Positions 7,175 to 16,570 are shown, counted from the first letter of the stretch. The stretch: 64,000 bases of DNA from Bradyrhizobium genosp. L (GCF_015624485.1 NZ_CP061378.1:3224001-3288000); one strand, 5' to 3'. The notes: generated by a model from the letters alone, not told the origin. A program made the numbers and translations.

Positions 7175-9772
7175 ATGAGCAAGGTAAAGGCGCCGAAATC
7201 GCTGCGCTTCGACGCAGCGATAGGTTCGGCCAACAATACGAACTATTCCGGGGCCAAGGTTTCCGCGGTCGCAAGTCTGATCGCGGCGGCATCCTTTTCG
7301 GGTGCCGAGGCGCAGACGGCCAATCCCAACCTCCCGCCGGTGACGGTCGATGCCCCGATCGCGCGCCCGCGTCCTGCCGTCTCCAAACCGACGCCGGCCC
7401 AGGTCCGCGCCCGCACGGCGCTGCGCCGCGCCGCGCGCCGCACCCAGCAGGCCAAGCCGGTCGCGCCGGTTCCATACCCCAACGCCGGCGGCCTGGCCGC
7501 CGATCGTGATCCCTATGCCGATCCGGCTGCGCCCTACAAAGGCGACCGTCTGCAGGCCTCGGGGAAATTTCCGGAGCCCATCCTGAACACGCCGAAGTCG
7601 GTGACTGTGCTGACCAAGGACATCCTCGAGGACAAGAACGCGACGTCGCTGAAGTCTGCAATCCTCAGCACGGCCGGCGTCACGCTCGGCACGGGCGAGG
7701 GCGGTAACGCCTTCGGCGACCGCTTCTTCATCCGTGGCTTCGACGCCCGCAACGACATCTTCATCGATGGCGTCCGCGATTCCGGCGTCAGCGTCCGCGA
7801 GAACTTCTTCACCGAGCAGGTGGAGATCCTGCGCGGTCCGGGCTCGTCGTTCGCCGGCCGCGGCACCACGGGCGGCGCGATCAACATCGTCACCAAGCAG
7901 GCGACGACGGACAAGAGCTTCTACAACATGGACACCACGTTCGGTACCGATCGCACCAAGCGGGTGACGCTCGATGTCAACCAGGTGATCAGCCCGACGC
8001 TCGCGATCCGTGCCGGCGGTCTGTTCCAGGATGCCGGCGTCGCCGGCCGCGACTACGTCACCGATAATCGCGACGGCGGCTTCGTCGCCGCGACCTGGAA
8101 GCCGGTCGATGCGGTCAAGATCACCGGCAACTACATCCATACCGAGCTCACCGGCATACCGGATTTCGGCGTGCCGTATTATCGCCCTGGCGCCCCGGCC
8201 ACCGGCAACATCTTCACAACCACGGCGGGAGGGCCGTACACCGATTTCGGCGTCAACCGAAACAACTTCTACGGCTTCGTCAACCGCGACTTCTACCGCA
8301 CCGGACAGGATATCGGCACGATCAACGCCGAGGTGCAGATCACGCCTGACCTGACGATCTCCAACAAGATTCGAGACTCAAGCTCGAGCCAGAACTACAT
8401 TGGAACGCTGCCTGAATCGGCGACGGCGCCCACTCCGCTCTCAACGGCAACCCTGACCGCCAACCCACAGAGCCGCTTCCAGGTCACCGACGTGTTCGCC
8501 AACCAGACCGAGGCGACCTACAAATTCAACGATGATGTTGGCTTCAAGCATACCGTGCTTGCCGGTGTCGAATACGACCGCGAACGGTCTTCCATCGACA
8601 GCTACAGCGGGCTCAGTTCCGAGCTCACGACTGGCACGTCAACCTTCACCGGCACCGGATCCTTGCCCGGCGTCAGCGTTTTCAATCCGCAGTATACCAA
8701 CATACCGTTTCCTGGCAGTCCCTCGCTGTCCGGAAAACCGACCAAAATCGGGATCGACACCACGAGCGGATATCTCATGGATACTGCCAATTACCGCGAC
8801 CTTGTGATCCTCAACGGTGGTGTCCGATACGATGATTACAAGGTCAACACGTCGGGATATGCCACGATTGGCGGAACGTCCACGTTCGGTACGCAGAGCG
8901 CCGATTTTGGTCTGCCGAACTTCAACCTCGGTTTGACACTCAAGCCGCTGCCGAACGGCAGTGTCTATGCAGCCTACGCGACATCGTCGAATCCGGTGGG
9001 TGCCGAATTCGACGGTACGAGCAGCGCTTATGGCGGCATCGCCCCAGTCCTTGCGGGCGGTAACACTCAGATTTTCGGGCCGGAGAAGAACAAGGCGATC
9101 GAAGTCGGCACCAAATGGGAGGTGTTTGATCGTCATTTGCTGATCACGGCGGCGCTGTTCCAGACCGAGAAGGAGAATGCACGCGAAGCACAGAACATTA
9201 CCGCTTCGACGCTTCCGGCAAACATACCGGTCGGCTGTTCGTATTCGCCACCGGCTGGAGTGACGACCGTTTCGTGCATCACCGCCGGTGCTGCCTATCG
9301 CATCCGCGGCATCGATCTCGGCGTCGGTGGCAAGATCACCGACAAATGGAGCGTGTTTGGCGGCCTTGTGCTGATGCAGTCGGAGGTAACAAAGTCGCTG
9401 GCGCCGTCGCCGCAGCCGATGCTGTACACGACGAATGTCGGCTTGCCGCTCGCCAATGTCGCGCATCAGTCGTTCAGCATGCTGTCGAAGTACCAAGTCA
9501 CCGACCGGATCGAGGTCGGCGGGCAGGCGGTCTATCGTTCGAAGATCTATGGCGGCACACTGCTCGCCGCGAACCAGGGCACGTCGATCCCTGGCTATTG
9601 GCGCTTCGACACCTTCGTCGAAGGGAAGATCGACAAGAACTGGACGGCGAAGCTGTTCGTCAACAACATCTTCGACAAGCGCTACTACGACGCGCTGTAC
9701 CAGAGTGCCACGCCGTTCGTGCTCGAAGCGCCGGGACGTGCTGCGTATCTGGTCATTTCTGCACGTTACTGA
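7175..9772 (+). CDS. TonB-dependent siderophore receptor, Fiu-like
   Basis: This roughly 865-residue outer-membrane receptor has an N-terminal export segment ending near GAEAQ, a Pro-rich linker, a plug domain (PKSVTVLTKDILEDKNATSLKS; ILRGPGSSFAGRGTTGGAINIVTK) and a C-terminal beta-barrel ending in an aromatic strand (LVISARY). The plug sequence and the dioxygenase gene directly downstream match the catecholate receptor Fiu with YbiX. It imports ferric siderophore using energy from the ExbB-ExbD-TonB complex encoded next. I prefer the ATG at 7175 over the GTG at 7169 because the purine-rich CTGGGGG sits 7 bases before it. Iron repression through the upstream repeats is likely. Confidence 0.93.
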   Translation: MSKVKAPKSLRFDAAIGSANNTNYSGAKVSAVASLIAAASFSGAEAQTANPNLPPVTVDAPIARPRPAVSKPTPAQVRARTALRRAARRTQQAKPVAPVPYPNAGGLAADRDPYADPAAPYKGDRLQASGKFPEPILNTPKSVTVLTKDILEDKNATSLKSAILSTAGVTLGTGEGGNAFGDRFFIRGFDARNDIFIDGVRDSGVSVRENFFTEQVEILRGPGSSFAGRGTTGGAINIVTKQATTDKSFYNMDTTFGTDRTKRVTLDVNQVISPTLAIRAGGLFQDAGVAGRDYVTDNRDGGFVAATWKPVDAVKITGNYIHTELTGIPDFGVPYYRPGAPATGNIFTTTAGGPYTDFGVNRNNFYGFVNRDFYRTGQDIGTINAEVQITPDLTISNKIRDSSSSQNYIGTLPESATAPTPLSTATLTANPQSRFQVTDVFANQTEATYKFNDDVGFKHTVLAGVEYDRERSSIDSYSGLSSELTTGTSTFTGTGSLPGVSVFNPQYTNIPFPGSPSLSGKPTKIGIDTTSGYLMDTANYRDLVILNGGVRYDDYKVNTSGYATIGGTSTFGTQSADFGLPNFNLGLTLKPLPNGSVYAAYATSSNPVGAEFDGTSSAYGGIAPVLAGGNTQIFGPEKNKAIEVGTKWEVFDRHLLITAALFQTEKENAREAQNITASTLPANIPVGCSYSPPAGVTTVSCITAGAAYRIRGIDLGVGGKITDKWSVFGGLVLMQSEVTKSLAPSPQPMLYTTNVGLPLANVAHQSFSMLSKYQVTDRIEVGGQAVYRSKIYGGTLLAANQGTSIPGYWRFDTFVEGKIDKNWTAKLFVNNIFDKRYYDALYQSATPFVLEAPGRAAYLVISARY

Positions 9773-9793
9773 CGGAGGCTGCGAAGCGGCGCG

Positions 9794-10483
9794 ATGCTGG
9801 TCTGTGTTCCTAACGTCCTGAGCAAGGAAGATGTGGCGGATTTCCGCCGCATCATGGATCAAGCCGAATGGGAAGACGGCCGCTCGACCGCAGGTGCTGC
9901 CTCCGCGCTGGTCAAACGCAACGAGCAGCTGCCGCCCGACAGCGATGTCGCGCGGCAGCTCGGCAACCGCATCCTGACGGCGCTCTCGGCGAGCCCGCGG
10001 TTCATCTCGGCCGCGATCCCGCTTAGAATCTTTCCACCCTTGTTCAACCGCTATGCCGCTGACGACGGACACCATTTCGGTCTGCACGTCGATAATGCGG
10101 TGCGCGGCGACCACCTGACGGGCCTGCGGATCCGCACGGACCTCTCGGTCACGTTGTTTTTATCCGAGCCGGAACAATACGATGGCGGCGAGCTGGTGAT
10201 CGAGGACCTCTACGGATCCCACGAAATCAAGCTGCCGGCGGGCGATCTGGTGGTGTATCCTGCGTCGAGCCTGCACCTGGTCACGCCGGTCACCAGGGGC
10301 ACCCGGGTGGCGTCTTTTTTCTGGCTGCAGAGCATGGTACGGGATGCTCATGCGCGCAGCCTGATCTTCGATCTCGACACCGCCATACAGGCTCTGGTGG
10401 AACGGCTGGGGCGCGATGACCCCGAAACGGTCAAATTGACCGGGATTTATCACAACCTGATCCGCCACTGGGCTGAAGTGTAA
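9794..10483 (+). CDS. Fe(II)/2-oxoglutarate dioxygenase, PiuC/YbiX-type PKHD hydroxylase
   Basis: At 229 residues the product matches the PKHD-type hydroxylase family (YbiX in E. coli, PiuC in Pseudomonas). The iron ligands appear as HxD in FGLHVDNAV and the distal His in [14 protein letters not shown], followed by the Arg that would bind 2-oxoglutarate. Family members sit beside Fiu-like catecholate receptors and are iron-regulated; the substrate of the hydroxylation is not established, though a role in handling catecholate siderophores is commonly proposed. It starts 21 bp after the receptor gene and so is almost certainly co-transcribed. Confidence 0.92.
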   Translation: MLVCVPNVLSKEDVADFRRIMDQAEWEDGRSTAGAASALVKRNEQLPPDSDVARQLGNRILTALSASPRFISAAIPLRIFPPLFNRYAADDGHHFGLHVDNAVRGDHLTGLRIRTDLSVTLFLSEPEQYDGGELVIEDLYGSHEIKLPAGDLVVYPASSLHLVTPVTRGTRVASFFWLQSMVRDAHARSLIFDLDTAIQALVERLGRDDPETVKLTGIYHNLIRHWAEV

Positions 10484-10487
10484 GTTA

Positions 10488-11498
10488 ATGAAGGCATCCA
10501 TGTTCCGCGCTGCATCCGCCATGATCGCCTCATTGGCGATCCTCACGCTGGCCGCGCCGTCCTCGGCGCAGCAGCCGGCGGCGCCTGCCGCACAATCTGC
10601 GCCCGTGGCCCGCCCGCAGGCACCGTCCCAGGCCGCGCCAACGTCACAGGCCAAGCCCGCGCCGGCGGCCGAGACATCTCCCGCTGCGTCGCAATCGCAA
10701 GCTGCTCCGGCGGAGAGCACCGCAGCGCCGGCGACCGATGCATCATCGGCTGCGCCTGCGCCCGGCGACAGCAAGCTGTTGAAGTCGACCACCACCGGCA
10801 TGCATGAGCTGTCGCCGTGGACCATGTTCATGAACGCCGACATCATCGTGAAAGCCGTGATGCTCGGTCTCGCCTTTGCCTCGCTCGTCACCTGGACGAT
10901 CTTCATCGCCAAGATGATCGAGCTCACGGTGGTGCAAGGCAAGCTGCGCGGCGCGCTCAACAAGATCGCTGAAGCGCGTTCTTTGGCGGAAGCGCAGTTC
11001 GCGCTCGGCGCCAAGGGCAGCGTGCTGTCGTCCTTCATTGCCGCTGCGATGCAGGAGGGACGGCTGTCGGCCGGGATTTCCAGCGACGAGGGCATCAAGG
11101 AGCGCGCGGCGTCGAGCTTTGCCGAGATCGTGCGCGCCGAGGGCCGCCGTATCCGGCTCGGCATGGGCCTGCTCGCGACCATCGGCGCGACGTCGCCCTT
11201 CGTCGGCCTGTTCGGCACCGTCTGGGGCATCATGAACAGCTTCATCGGCATTTCGAAGTCGCAGACCACGAACCTCGCCGTGGTGGCGCCGGGCATCGCC
11301 GAAGCGCTGCTGGCGACCGCGATCGGCCTGGTCGCGGCGATCCCCGCGGTCATCATCTACAACCACTTCTCGCGCGTCACGAAGGGCTATCTCGAGCTCG
11401 TCAGCCGCGCCTCGGGCGCCGCCGCGCGGCTATTGTCGCGCGATCTCGACCGCACCCATGGCGTTTCCCCGCACGCGCGCGCGGCCGCAGCGGAGTAG
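10488..11498 (+). CDS. exbB: TonB-system energiser ExbB
   Basis: ExbB is the inner-membrane proton channel subunit that powers TonB. The 336-residue protein has a signal-like N-terminus, a long Ala/Pro/Gln-rich periplasmic extension (about residues 25-90), the first membrane helix (VKAVMLGLAFASLVTWTIFIAKM), a cytoplasmic loop, and two further helices (LGMGLLATIGATSPFVGLFGTVWGIM and ALLATAIGLVAAIPAVIIYNHF) typical of MotA/TolQ/ExbB proteins. The long N-terminal extension is the alphaproteobacterial form. It begins 5 bp after the dioxygenase stop. Confidence 0.93.
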   Translation: MKASMFRAASAMIASLAILTLAAPSSAQQPAAPAAQSAPVARPQAPSQAAPTSQAKPAPAAETSPAASQSQAAPAESTAAPATDASSAAPAPGDSKLLKSTTTGMHELSPWTMFMNADIIVKAVMLGLAFASLVTWTIFIAKMIELTVVQGKLRGALNKIAEARSLAEAQFALGAKGSVLSSFIAAAMQEGRLSAGISSDEGIKERAASSFAEIVRAEGRRIRLGMGLLATIGATSPFVGLFGTVWGIMNSFIGISKSQTTNLAVVAPGIAEALLATAIGLVAAIPAVIIYNHFSRVTKGYLELVSRASGAAARLLSRDLDRTHGVSPHARAAAAE

Positions 11499-11501
11499 GC
11501 G

Positions 11502-11972
11502 ATGGCGTTCTCAGTCGCCGAAAACGACAGCGACGACGATTTCGCGGAATCGCACGAGATCAACGTCACACCGTTCATCGACGTGATGCTGGTGCTGCTC
11601 ATCATCTTCATGGTGGCGGCGCCGCTCTCGACCGTGGACCTGCCGATCGACCTGCCGACCTCGACGGCAACGCCGACCAAGAAGCCGGACAAGCCGACCT
11701 ATATCAGCATCAAGCCGGACCTCTCGCTTGCGATCGGCGAGAATTTCGTCAAGCGGGTCGATCTGGTGAGCGCGCTCGATGCGATGCCCGACATGGGCAA
11801 GGACAAGTACATCTTCCTGCGCGCCGACCGATCGGTTCCCTATGGCGAGCTGATGGATGTGCTGGAGTTCCTGCGCAAGGGCGGCTATTCCAAGATCAAG
11901 CTGGTGGCGCTGGAAGGGGTTCCGGATGCCGCGGCGGCGCCGCAAGGCGCGCCGGCGGCGGCGAACCCATGA
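11502..11972 (+). CDS. exbD: TonB-system subunit ExbD
   Basis: The 156-residue protein has one N-terminal membrane helix preceded by the ExbD/TolR signature EINVTPFIDVMLVLLIIF, whose aspartate is the proton-carrying residue, followed by a periplasmic domain (YISIKPDLSLAIGE; DKYIFLRADRSVPYGELMDVL). It forms the energising complex with the ExbB encoded 3 bp upstream and the TonB encoded downstream. Confidence 0.95.
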   Translation: MAFSVAENDSDDDFAESHEINVTPFIDVMLVLLIIFMVAAPLSTVDLPIDLPTSTATPTKKPDKPTYISIKPDLSLAIGENFVKRVDLVSALDAMPDMGKDKYIFLRADRSVPYGELMDVLEFLRKGGYSKIKLVALEGVPDAAAAPQGAPAAANP

Positions 11973-11988
11973 CGAAGGCCTGACGCCG

Positions 11989-12774
11989 ATGTCCGATCTC
12001 GAAACCAAACCGTCTCGGGCGCTGTGGGTCACGGCCGCGGTAGTCGCGCTCGCGCTGCATATCGGAGGCGCCGCGCTCGCACTCACCAATCTACAGGACG
12101 AAGACCCAGAGGACGTCTCGGGCGCAACGGCGATCGAGGTCGGGGTCGAACTCGCGGCGCCGCAGCGCGAGGTTACCGACTTGCCCGCCGGGCCCGACCA
12201 GGATGCGTCGGTGGCATCGCCGCAGATCGCCGAGCAAAAGGCCGAGGTGAAGGAAACCGACCTGCCAAAGGACACGCCGACCGAGACCGACGAGGCTGAT
12301 CGGACGGTGACCGAAAACGACAACAAGAAACCGGTCGAGGAAGAGCAGAAGGTCGCCGCCGTGCAGACCTCCGCCTCCCAGGAATCGGTCGCGGCCGAGG
12401 CGACCGCGATGCCCTCCTTGCCCGCCCCCGATGCGCCGAAGTCGGCGGCGCCGATCATCGACAACGGCAGCTCTGTCAAGCGCGCGCGGGAAACCTGGCA
12501 GAAGGTCCTGATGGCGCATCTCGACAAGCACAAGAAATATCCGACCGATCGCGCGCTGAAATCGGCCGAGATCTATGTCCGCTTCACGCTCGACCGGCTC
12601 GGCCACGTGCTCGACATGGCGATCGAGAAGGGCTCCGGCGACGCCGCGTTCGACCAAGCCGCGCTCGCGATGGTCAAACGCTCGGATCCCGTTCCGGCAC
12701 CGCCGCCGCTCGTCGCCGACGAGGGCCTGAGCTTCACGCTGCCGGTGATCTTCCGCGTCAAGGGCAAGGGCTGA
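11989..12774 (+). CDS. tonB: TonB family energy-transducing protein
   Basis: This 261-residue protein has a short cytoplasmic N-terminus, a membrane anchor (ALWVTAAVVALALHIGGAALAL), a long acidic and Pro-containing spacer rich in Glu, Asp and Lys, and a C-terminal TonB domain (YPTDRALKSAEIYVRFTLDRLGHVLDMAIEKGSGDAAFDQAALAMVKR read in parts) that would contact the TonB box of the receptor. I took the ATG at 11989 because the anchor follows within a dozen residues; the frame is open further upstream but overlaps exbD. It closes the five-gene iron-uptake operon. Confidence 0.93.
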   Translation: MSDLETKPSRALWVTAAVVALALHIGGAALALTNLQDEDPEDVSGATAIEVGVELAAPQREVTDLPAGPDQDASVASPQIAEQKAEVKETDLPKDTPTETDEADRTVTENDNKKPVEEEQKVAAVQTSASQESVAAEATAMPSLPAPDAPKSAAPIIDNGSSVKRARETWQKVLMAHLDKHKKYPTDRALKSAEIYVRFTLDRLGHVLDMAIEKGSGDAAFDQAALAMVKRSDPVPAPPPLVADEGLSFTLPVIFRVKGKG

Positions 12775-12785
12775 GGCGACGCCTC
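12773..12785 (+). terminator. Possible terminator hairpin after tonB
   Basis: GAGGC-GAC-GCCTC forms a 5-bp stem that begins inside the tonB stop codon and is followed by a T-rich run (GTTCTCTTTC). The stem is short and the T-tract is interrupted, so this is only a possible intrinsic terminator. The larger repeat at 12796 could also act. Confidence 0.3.
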
Positions 12786-12795
12786 GTTCTCTTTC

Positions 12796-12898
12796 GTCAT
12801 TCCGGGGCGCGACGAAGTCGCGAGCCCGGAATCCATTGTACCGCATGCTCCGTGGATCGATGGATTCCGGGCTCTCGCTCCGCGAGCCCCGGAATGAC
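12796..12898. repeat. Intergenic inverted repeat, GTCATTCCGGGG family
   Basis: The 12-base termini GTCATTCCGGGG and CCCCGGAATGAC are exact reverse complements, and inside them a second pair (GAGCCCGGAATCCAT region against TGGATTCCGGGCTC) also matches. The element fills the gap between two convergent genes. Related elements occur at 35060, 42735 and 50759. Confidence 0.85.
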
Positions 12899-12903
12899 GA
12901 GCG

Positions 12904-14124
12904 TCAGCTCTTCTTCACCAGCGGGCAGGCGCTCTTCTCGAGCGGGATGAAGGCCTCGTCCGCGGGGATGGTAGCAACCAGCTTGTAATAGTCCCACGGA
13001 TACTTTGACTCCGACGGCTTCTTCACCTCGAACAGATAGGCCGGGTGGATCTTGCGGCCGTCGGCGCGGATCGAACCCTTGCCGAACAAGGGATCGTCGG
13101 TCGGCAGCTCCTTCATCTTGGCGACGACGGCGCGGCCGTCATGCGGATTGCCGCCGAGCGCTTCCAGCGCCTTGAAGTAATGGATCAGCGACGCGTAGAC
13201 GCCGGCCTGCACCATGGTGGGCGGGTTCTTCTTGAACCGCTCCATGAAGCGTTTCGAGAAGGCGCGGGTCTGGTCGTTCATGTCCCAGTAGAAGCTCTCG
13301 GTGAAGTTGAGGCCCTGCGCGATGTTGAGGCCGAGCGCATTCACGTCGGTGATGAACATCAGCATGCCCGCAAGCTTCTGGCCGCCGGAGACGATGCCGA
13401 ACTCGGCCGCCTGCTTGATCGCGTTGGTGGTGTCGCCGCCGGCATTGGCGAGGCCGATCACCTTGGCCTTGGAGCTCTGCGCCTGCAGCAGGAAGGAGGA
13501 GAAGTCGGCGGTGTTGAGCGGATGCTTGACGCTGCCGAGCACCTTGCCGCCGCTCGATGTGACGGCCGCGGTGGTGTCGCGCTCGAGCGCCTGGCCGAAC
13601 GCATAGTCTGCCGAAATGAAGAACCAGCTGTCGCCGCCGGACTTCACCAGCGCCCGGCCGGTGCCGTTGGCCAGCATGTAGGTGTCGTAAGCCCAATGCA
13701 CCGTGTTCGGCGTGCACTGCGAACCGGTGAGGTCGGAGGAGCCCGAGCCGGAGTTCAAATTGACGACGTTCTTCTCCTTGGCGAGGTTGGCGATCGCGAG
13801 CCCGACATTGGAGGCGGCGAGATCGACGAACACGTCGACCTTCTCGACGTCGATCCACTGCTTGCCGATGTTGACCGCGACGTCGGGCTTGTTCTGGTGA
13901 TCGGCTGCGATCAGGTCGATCTTCCAGCCCTTCGCGAGCAGCCCGGAATCCTCGATCGCCATCTGCGCCGCGACCGTCGAGCCCGGTCCGCCGATGTCCT
14001 GGTAGAGCCCGGACTGGTCGCCGAGGGAGCCGACCCTGACGACCTTGTCCATGGTCTGCGCCGACGCGTGGCCGGCAAACGCCAGGCTCGTGGTGATGAC
14101 AAGGGCTGCAATGCGGTGCTTCAT
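12904..14124 (-). CDS. ABC transporter substrate-binding protein, branched-chain amino acid (LivK/HAAT) type
   Basis: This 406-residue periplasmic binding protein has a signal peptide (MKHRIAALVITTSLAFAGHASAQT) and a type I binding fold: GSLGDQSGLYQDIGGPGS at the N-terminus, then KVDVFVDLAASNVGLAIANLA and LGSVKHPLNTADFSSFLLQAQ. The start at 14124 is fixed by the strong GGAGGGG ribosome binding site and the signal peptide; the frame is open upstream. No permease or ATPase lies next to it, so this is an orphan receptor that would share a transporter encoded elsewhere. Such proteins in rhizobia bind amino acids, aromatic acids or amides; the ligand here is not predictable. Confidence 0.92.
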   Translation of the reverse strand: MKHRIAALVITTSLAFAGHASAQTMDKVVRVGSLGDQSGLYQDIGGPGSTVAAQMAIEDSGLLAKGWKIDLIAADHQNKPDVAVNIGKQWIDVEKVDVFVDLAASNVGLAIANLAKEKNVVNLNSGSGSSDLTGSQCTPNTVHWAYDTYMLANGTGRALVKSGGDSWFFISADYAFGQALERDTTAAVTSSGGKVLGSVKHPLNTADFSSFLLQAQSSKAKVIGLANAGGDTTNAIKQAAEFGIVSGGQKLAGMLMFITDVNALGLNIAQGLNFTESFYWDMNDQTRAFSKRFMERFKKNPPTMVQAGVYASLIHYFKALEALGGNPHDGRAVVAKMKELPTDDPLFGKGSIRADGRKIHPAYLFEVKKPSESKYPWDYYKLVATIPADEAFIPLEKSACPLVKKS

Positions 14125-14283
14125 GTCCCCTCCAAATGCTCTTGTTGGCAATTCGATTTGTGCCGGCATTATGCCGGGCAAGGGGAGTGTCGCCTAGGCG
14201 GCCGCGAGCGGTCGTCCGAAGGTCTCATATTCCGGGGCACGGGGAATCCGGCTCTTCAATCCGCTCTTGCCGCGACGAGGCCG

Positions 14284-14709
14284 CTACCTCCAGTAGTAGC
14301 GGATCGCGACGTAGACCACGACGAGGCAGGCGAAGATCAGCGCCACCGGCAGCGGACGCTTGGCGTTCGGATCGGTCGGCTTGGCCTTGGCAGGCAGACG
14401 GCGGAACGCGGTGACGTTGCCGTGGTCGGCCACCGGTTCGCGGGAGCGCGCCGGAACCTCCGGCGGTTTGCCGGCTCCGCCCATCTCGGCATAGTAGCTG
14501 CGATACATCTGCTGGATGGTGGCTTCGCCGGCCTGGGCCTCGTCCATCTGCCCCAGCAGCTGCCTGTAGCCGGCCAGGAATTGCTGTGCCTCCGGCGGCA
14601 GCGCGGACGCGCCGTTCAGCTTGGCCATCATCTTCCAGGTTGCAAAGTCCGCCCGCGCACGGGTGTCGGCGCGTCGCGCAATCAGCATGTCGGCAGCTTT
14701 GATCACCAT
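14284..14709 (-). CDS. Hypothetical protein with C-terminal membrane anchor (141 aa)
   Basis: The product has a mostly helical, Ala/Gln-rich N-terminal part (about residues 1-80), a Pro/Lys-rich linker, and one transmembrane helix at the very C-terminus (PVALIFACLVVVYVAIRYYW). This is a tail-anchored arrangement with the bulk in the cytoplasm. I recognise no domain. It lies between the binding protein and the M50 protease on the same strand. Confidence 0.65.
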   Translation of the reverse strand: MVIKAADMLIARRADTRARADFATWKMMAKLNGASALPPEAQQFLAGYRQLLGQMDEAQAGEATIQQMYRSYYAEMGGAGKPPEVPARSREPVADHGNVTAFRRLPAKAKPTDPNAKRPLPVALIFACLVVVYVAIRYYWR

Positions 14710-14783
14710 GGCCTCGAAACGTTCCTGCCCGCATGATCCGGGCCGGTGGGTCCCGGTTCTCCGATCTCGATCATCTCCGGAAC

Positions 14784-15464
14784 CTATGTGTTTCCGGTGA
14801 TGACGAGAAGGGCTTTCATTACATAGCCGATCAGTGTCCGCAGTATCGCGGAGATAACATCAAGATTGAGGCCGAGCTGGGCGCCGATGGCGGGCAGCAC
14901 GATCAAGAGCCCGATCAGGATCAGCATCCCGTAGGGCTCCAGCCGGGCCAGCGCCATGGCGAGCGGCCGCGGCAACAGCCCGACCGCGACCCGGCCGCCG
15001 TCCAGCGGCGGGATCGGCATCATGTTGAAGATCGCGAGCACGATATTGATCAGGAACGCATTTTTCAGATTGTCGAAGGTCCATTGCGCGGCACTGGCCG
15101 GCGCCAATGGCAGCGCGTGGAATGCCAGGGCGGCTGCAGTCGCCAGGATGATATTGGTCACCGGGCCCGCCAGCGCCACCCACACCATGTCGAGCCTGGG
15201 ATGGTTGAGGTTGCGGAAGTTGACCGGCACCGGCTTGGCGTAGCCGAACAGGAATGGGGAGTGCGCGAGCAGCAGCATCCCGGGCAGGATGATGGTGCCG
15301 AAGGGATCGATATGCTTGAGCGGATTGAAGCTGACGCGGCCGAGCTTCCAGGCGGTGTCATCGCCGAGCCGGTGCGCGACGAAACCATGCGCCGCCTCAT
15401 GGAAGGTGATGGCGATGATCAGCGGCAGCACCCAGACGGAGAGGCCGTAGAGGGAGATATTCAA
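14784..15464 (-). CDS. Site-2 protease family (M50) zinc metalloprotease
   Basis: The 226-residue polytopic membrane protein carries the zinc-binding HExxH motif as HEAAH (about residue 22), the family stretch NPLKHIDPFGTIILP, and the third zinc ligand in PPLDGGRVAVGLLP near residue 150. These are hallmarks of the short, PDZ-less M50B subgroup, which cleaves substrates inside the membrane. Substrate and pathway are unknown and no sigma/anti-sigma pair is adjacent. Confidence 0.9.
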   Translation of the reverse strand: MNISLYGLSVWVLPLIIAITFHEAAHGFVAHRLGDDTAWKLGRVSFNPLKHIDPFGTIILPGMLLLAHSPFLFGYAKPVPVNFRNLNHPRLDMVWVALAGPVTNIILATAAALAFHALPLAPASAAQWTFDNLKNAFLINIVLAIFNMMPIPPLDGGRVAVGLLPRPLAMALARLEPYGMLILIGLLIVLPAIGAQLGLNLDVISAILRTLIGYVMKALLVITGNT

Positions 15465-15563
15465 TGCGTGCCGCCTTCGGTTCGCTTCAGGGCCGGGTGG
15501 AGCAGGCTAGCACGGATTTACTAACGTCCTTGCCGGCAGCTAGCGGCGTTCGGCCGCTCCCGC

Positions 15564-16478
15564 TCAGCGCCGATCCTGCGCCATGGCGGCCGCGCCGGTG
15601 CGCATGGCCCGCGGTTGCGTGGTGGCGATCCAGATGCCGGCGAATACGGTGACGATACCGGCCACCAGATTCCAGCTCAGCGGCTCGCCGAGCAGCGTCG
15701 CCCCGACCAGCGACGCCGCGATCGGATTGACGGTGACTGAGATCGCGACCCGGGTCGGCGTCGTGCGTTGCAGGGCGAAGGCCCAGAGATAGAACGTCAG
15801 CGCCGCGCCGAAGGCGCCGAGATAGATCGCGCCGAACCATTGCGGCGCGCCGAAGCTCGCAACCGGCGCGAAGCTGCCGCGGATCAGCGAGGCGATGACG
15901 AGGACCGCGCCGCCGGCCGCCATTGCCAGCGTGGTGAACGGGATCGGGCCGGAGCGGCGGATATAGGGCTTCGACCAGATGCTGTAGAGCGCCATGCACA
16001 GCGCAGCCGCCACCATCAGCAAGTCGCCGCGCCAGGCGCCCGGCGGCGCCGTGGCGAGGCCGGAGAGCAGCGCCATGGCAACGCCGAGGATCGTGACCAG
16101 GACGCCGGTGGTCTTTCGCGCCGTCAGCGGCTCGACGCCGATGATGGCGCCGACCAGCATGGTCAATAGCGGCAGCGTCGACAGCGCCAACGCCCCGCGC
16201 GCCGCGGTGGTGAAGATCAGCGAGGCGTTGAACAGGATCGGAAACGCCGCGAAGAACAGCAGGCCGAGGCCGGCTGTGCCAGGCCAATCACGCCGCGGCG
16301 GCCAGGCCGTACGCTGCAACAGGGCGAGCGGCAGCAACAGCAGCACGCCGATTCCAAACCGGAACGAACCGATCGCCAGCGGATCGATGGTGCCGACCAG
16401 GAAGCGGGTCGCCGCGATCGAGGTTCCGCCGAGTGCACTCGACAGCACCGCCGCCAGCACGCCCCATAACTCGCCCAT
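15564..16478 (-). CDS. EamA family (DMT) transporter
   Basis: About 304 residues form ten predicted membrane helices in two EamA repeats, the layout of drug/metabolite exporters such as RhaT/YdcZ relatives (second repeat opens near FGAPQWFGAIYLGAFGAALTFYLWAFALQ). I chose the ATG at 16478 because GAGAGGA lies 8 bases upstream; a further in-frame ATG at 16508 would add ten charged residues. It is divergent from a LysR gene 92 bp away, which probably controls it. The exported compound is unknown. Confidence 0.88.
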   Translation of the reverse strand: MGELWGVLAAVLSSALGGTSIAATRFLVGTIDPLAIGSFRFGIGVLLLLPLALLQRTAWPPRRDWPGTAGLGLLFFAAFPILFNASLIFTTAARGALALSTLPLLTMLVGAIIGVEPLTARKTTGVLVTILGVAMALLSGLATAPPGAWRGDLLMVAAALCMALYSIWSKPYIRRSGPIPFTTLAMAAGGAVLVIASLIRGSFAPVASFGAPQWFGAIYLGAFGAALTFYLWAFALQRTTPTRVAISVTVNPIAASLVGATLLGEPLSWNLVAGIVTVFAGIWIATTQPRAMRTGAAAMAQDRR

Positions 16479-16542
16479 CGCTTCGATCCTCTCGTTCCGC
16501 TTGCGCAATCTAGGGCAGGGGCGGTAATCAGGAAATTGAATA

Positions 16543-16560
16543 GATTTGATCGATTAAATC
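16543..16560. promoter_or_regulatory. Near-perfect palindrome between eamA-type exporter and LysR gene
   Basis: GATTTGATCGATTAAATC is symmetric apart from one mismatched pair and lies 10 bp before the LysR start. LysR regulators usually bind interrupted palindromes in such divergent promoters. Function is inferred. Confidence 0.4.
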
Positions 16561-16570
16561 ACGGTTCGTT

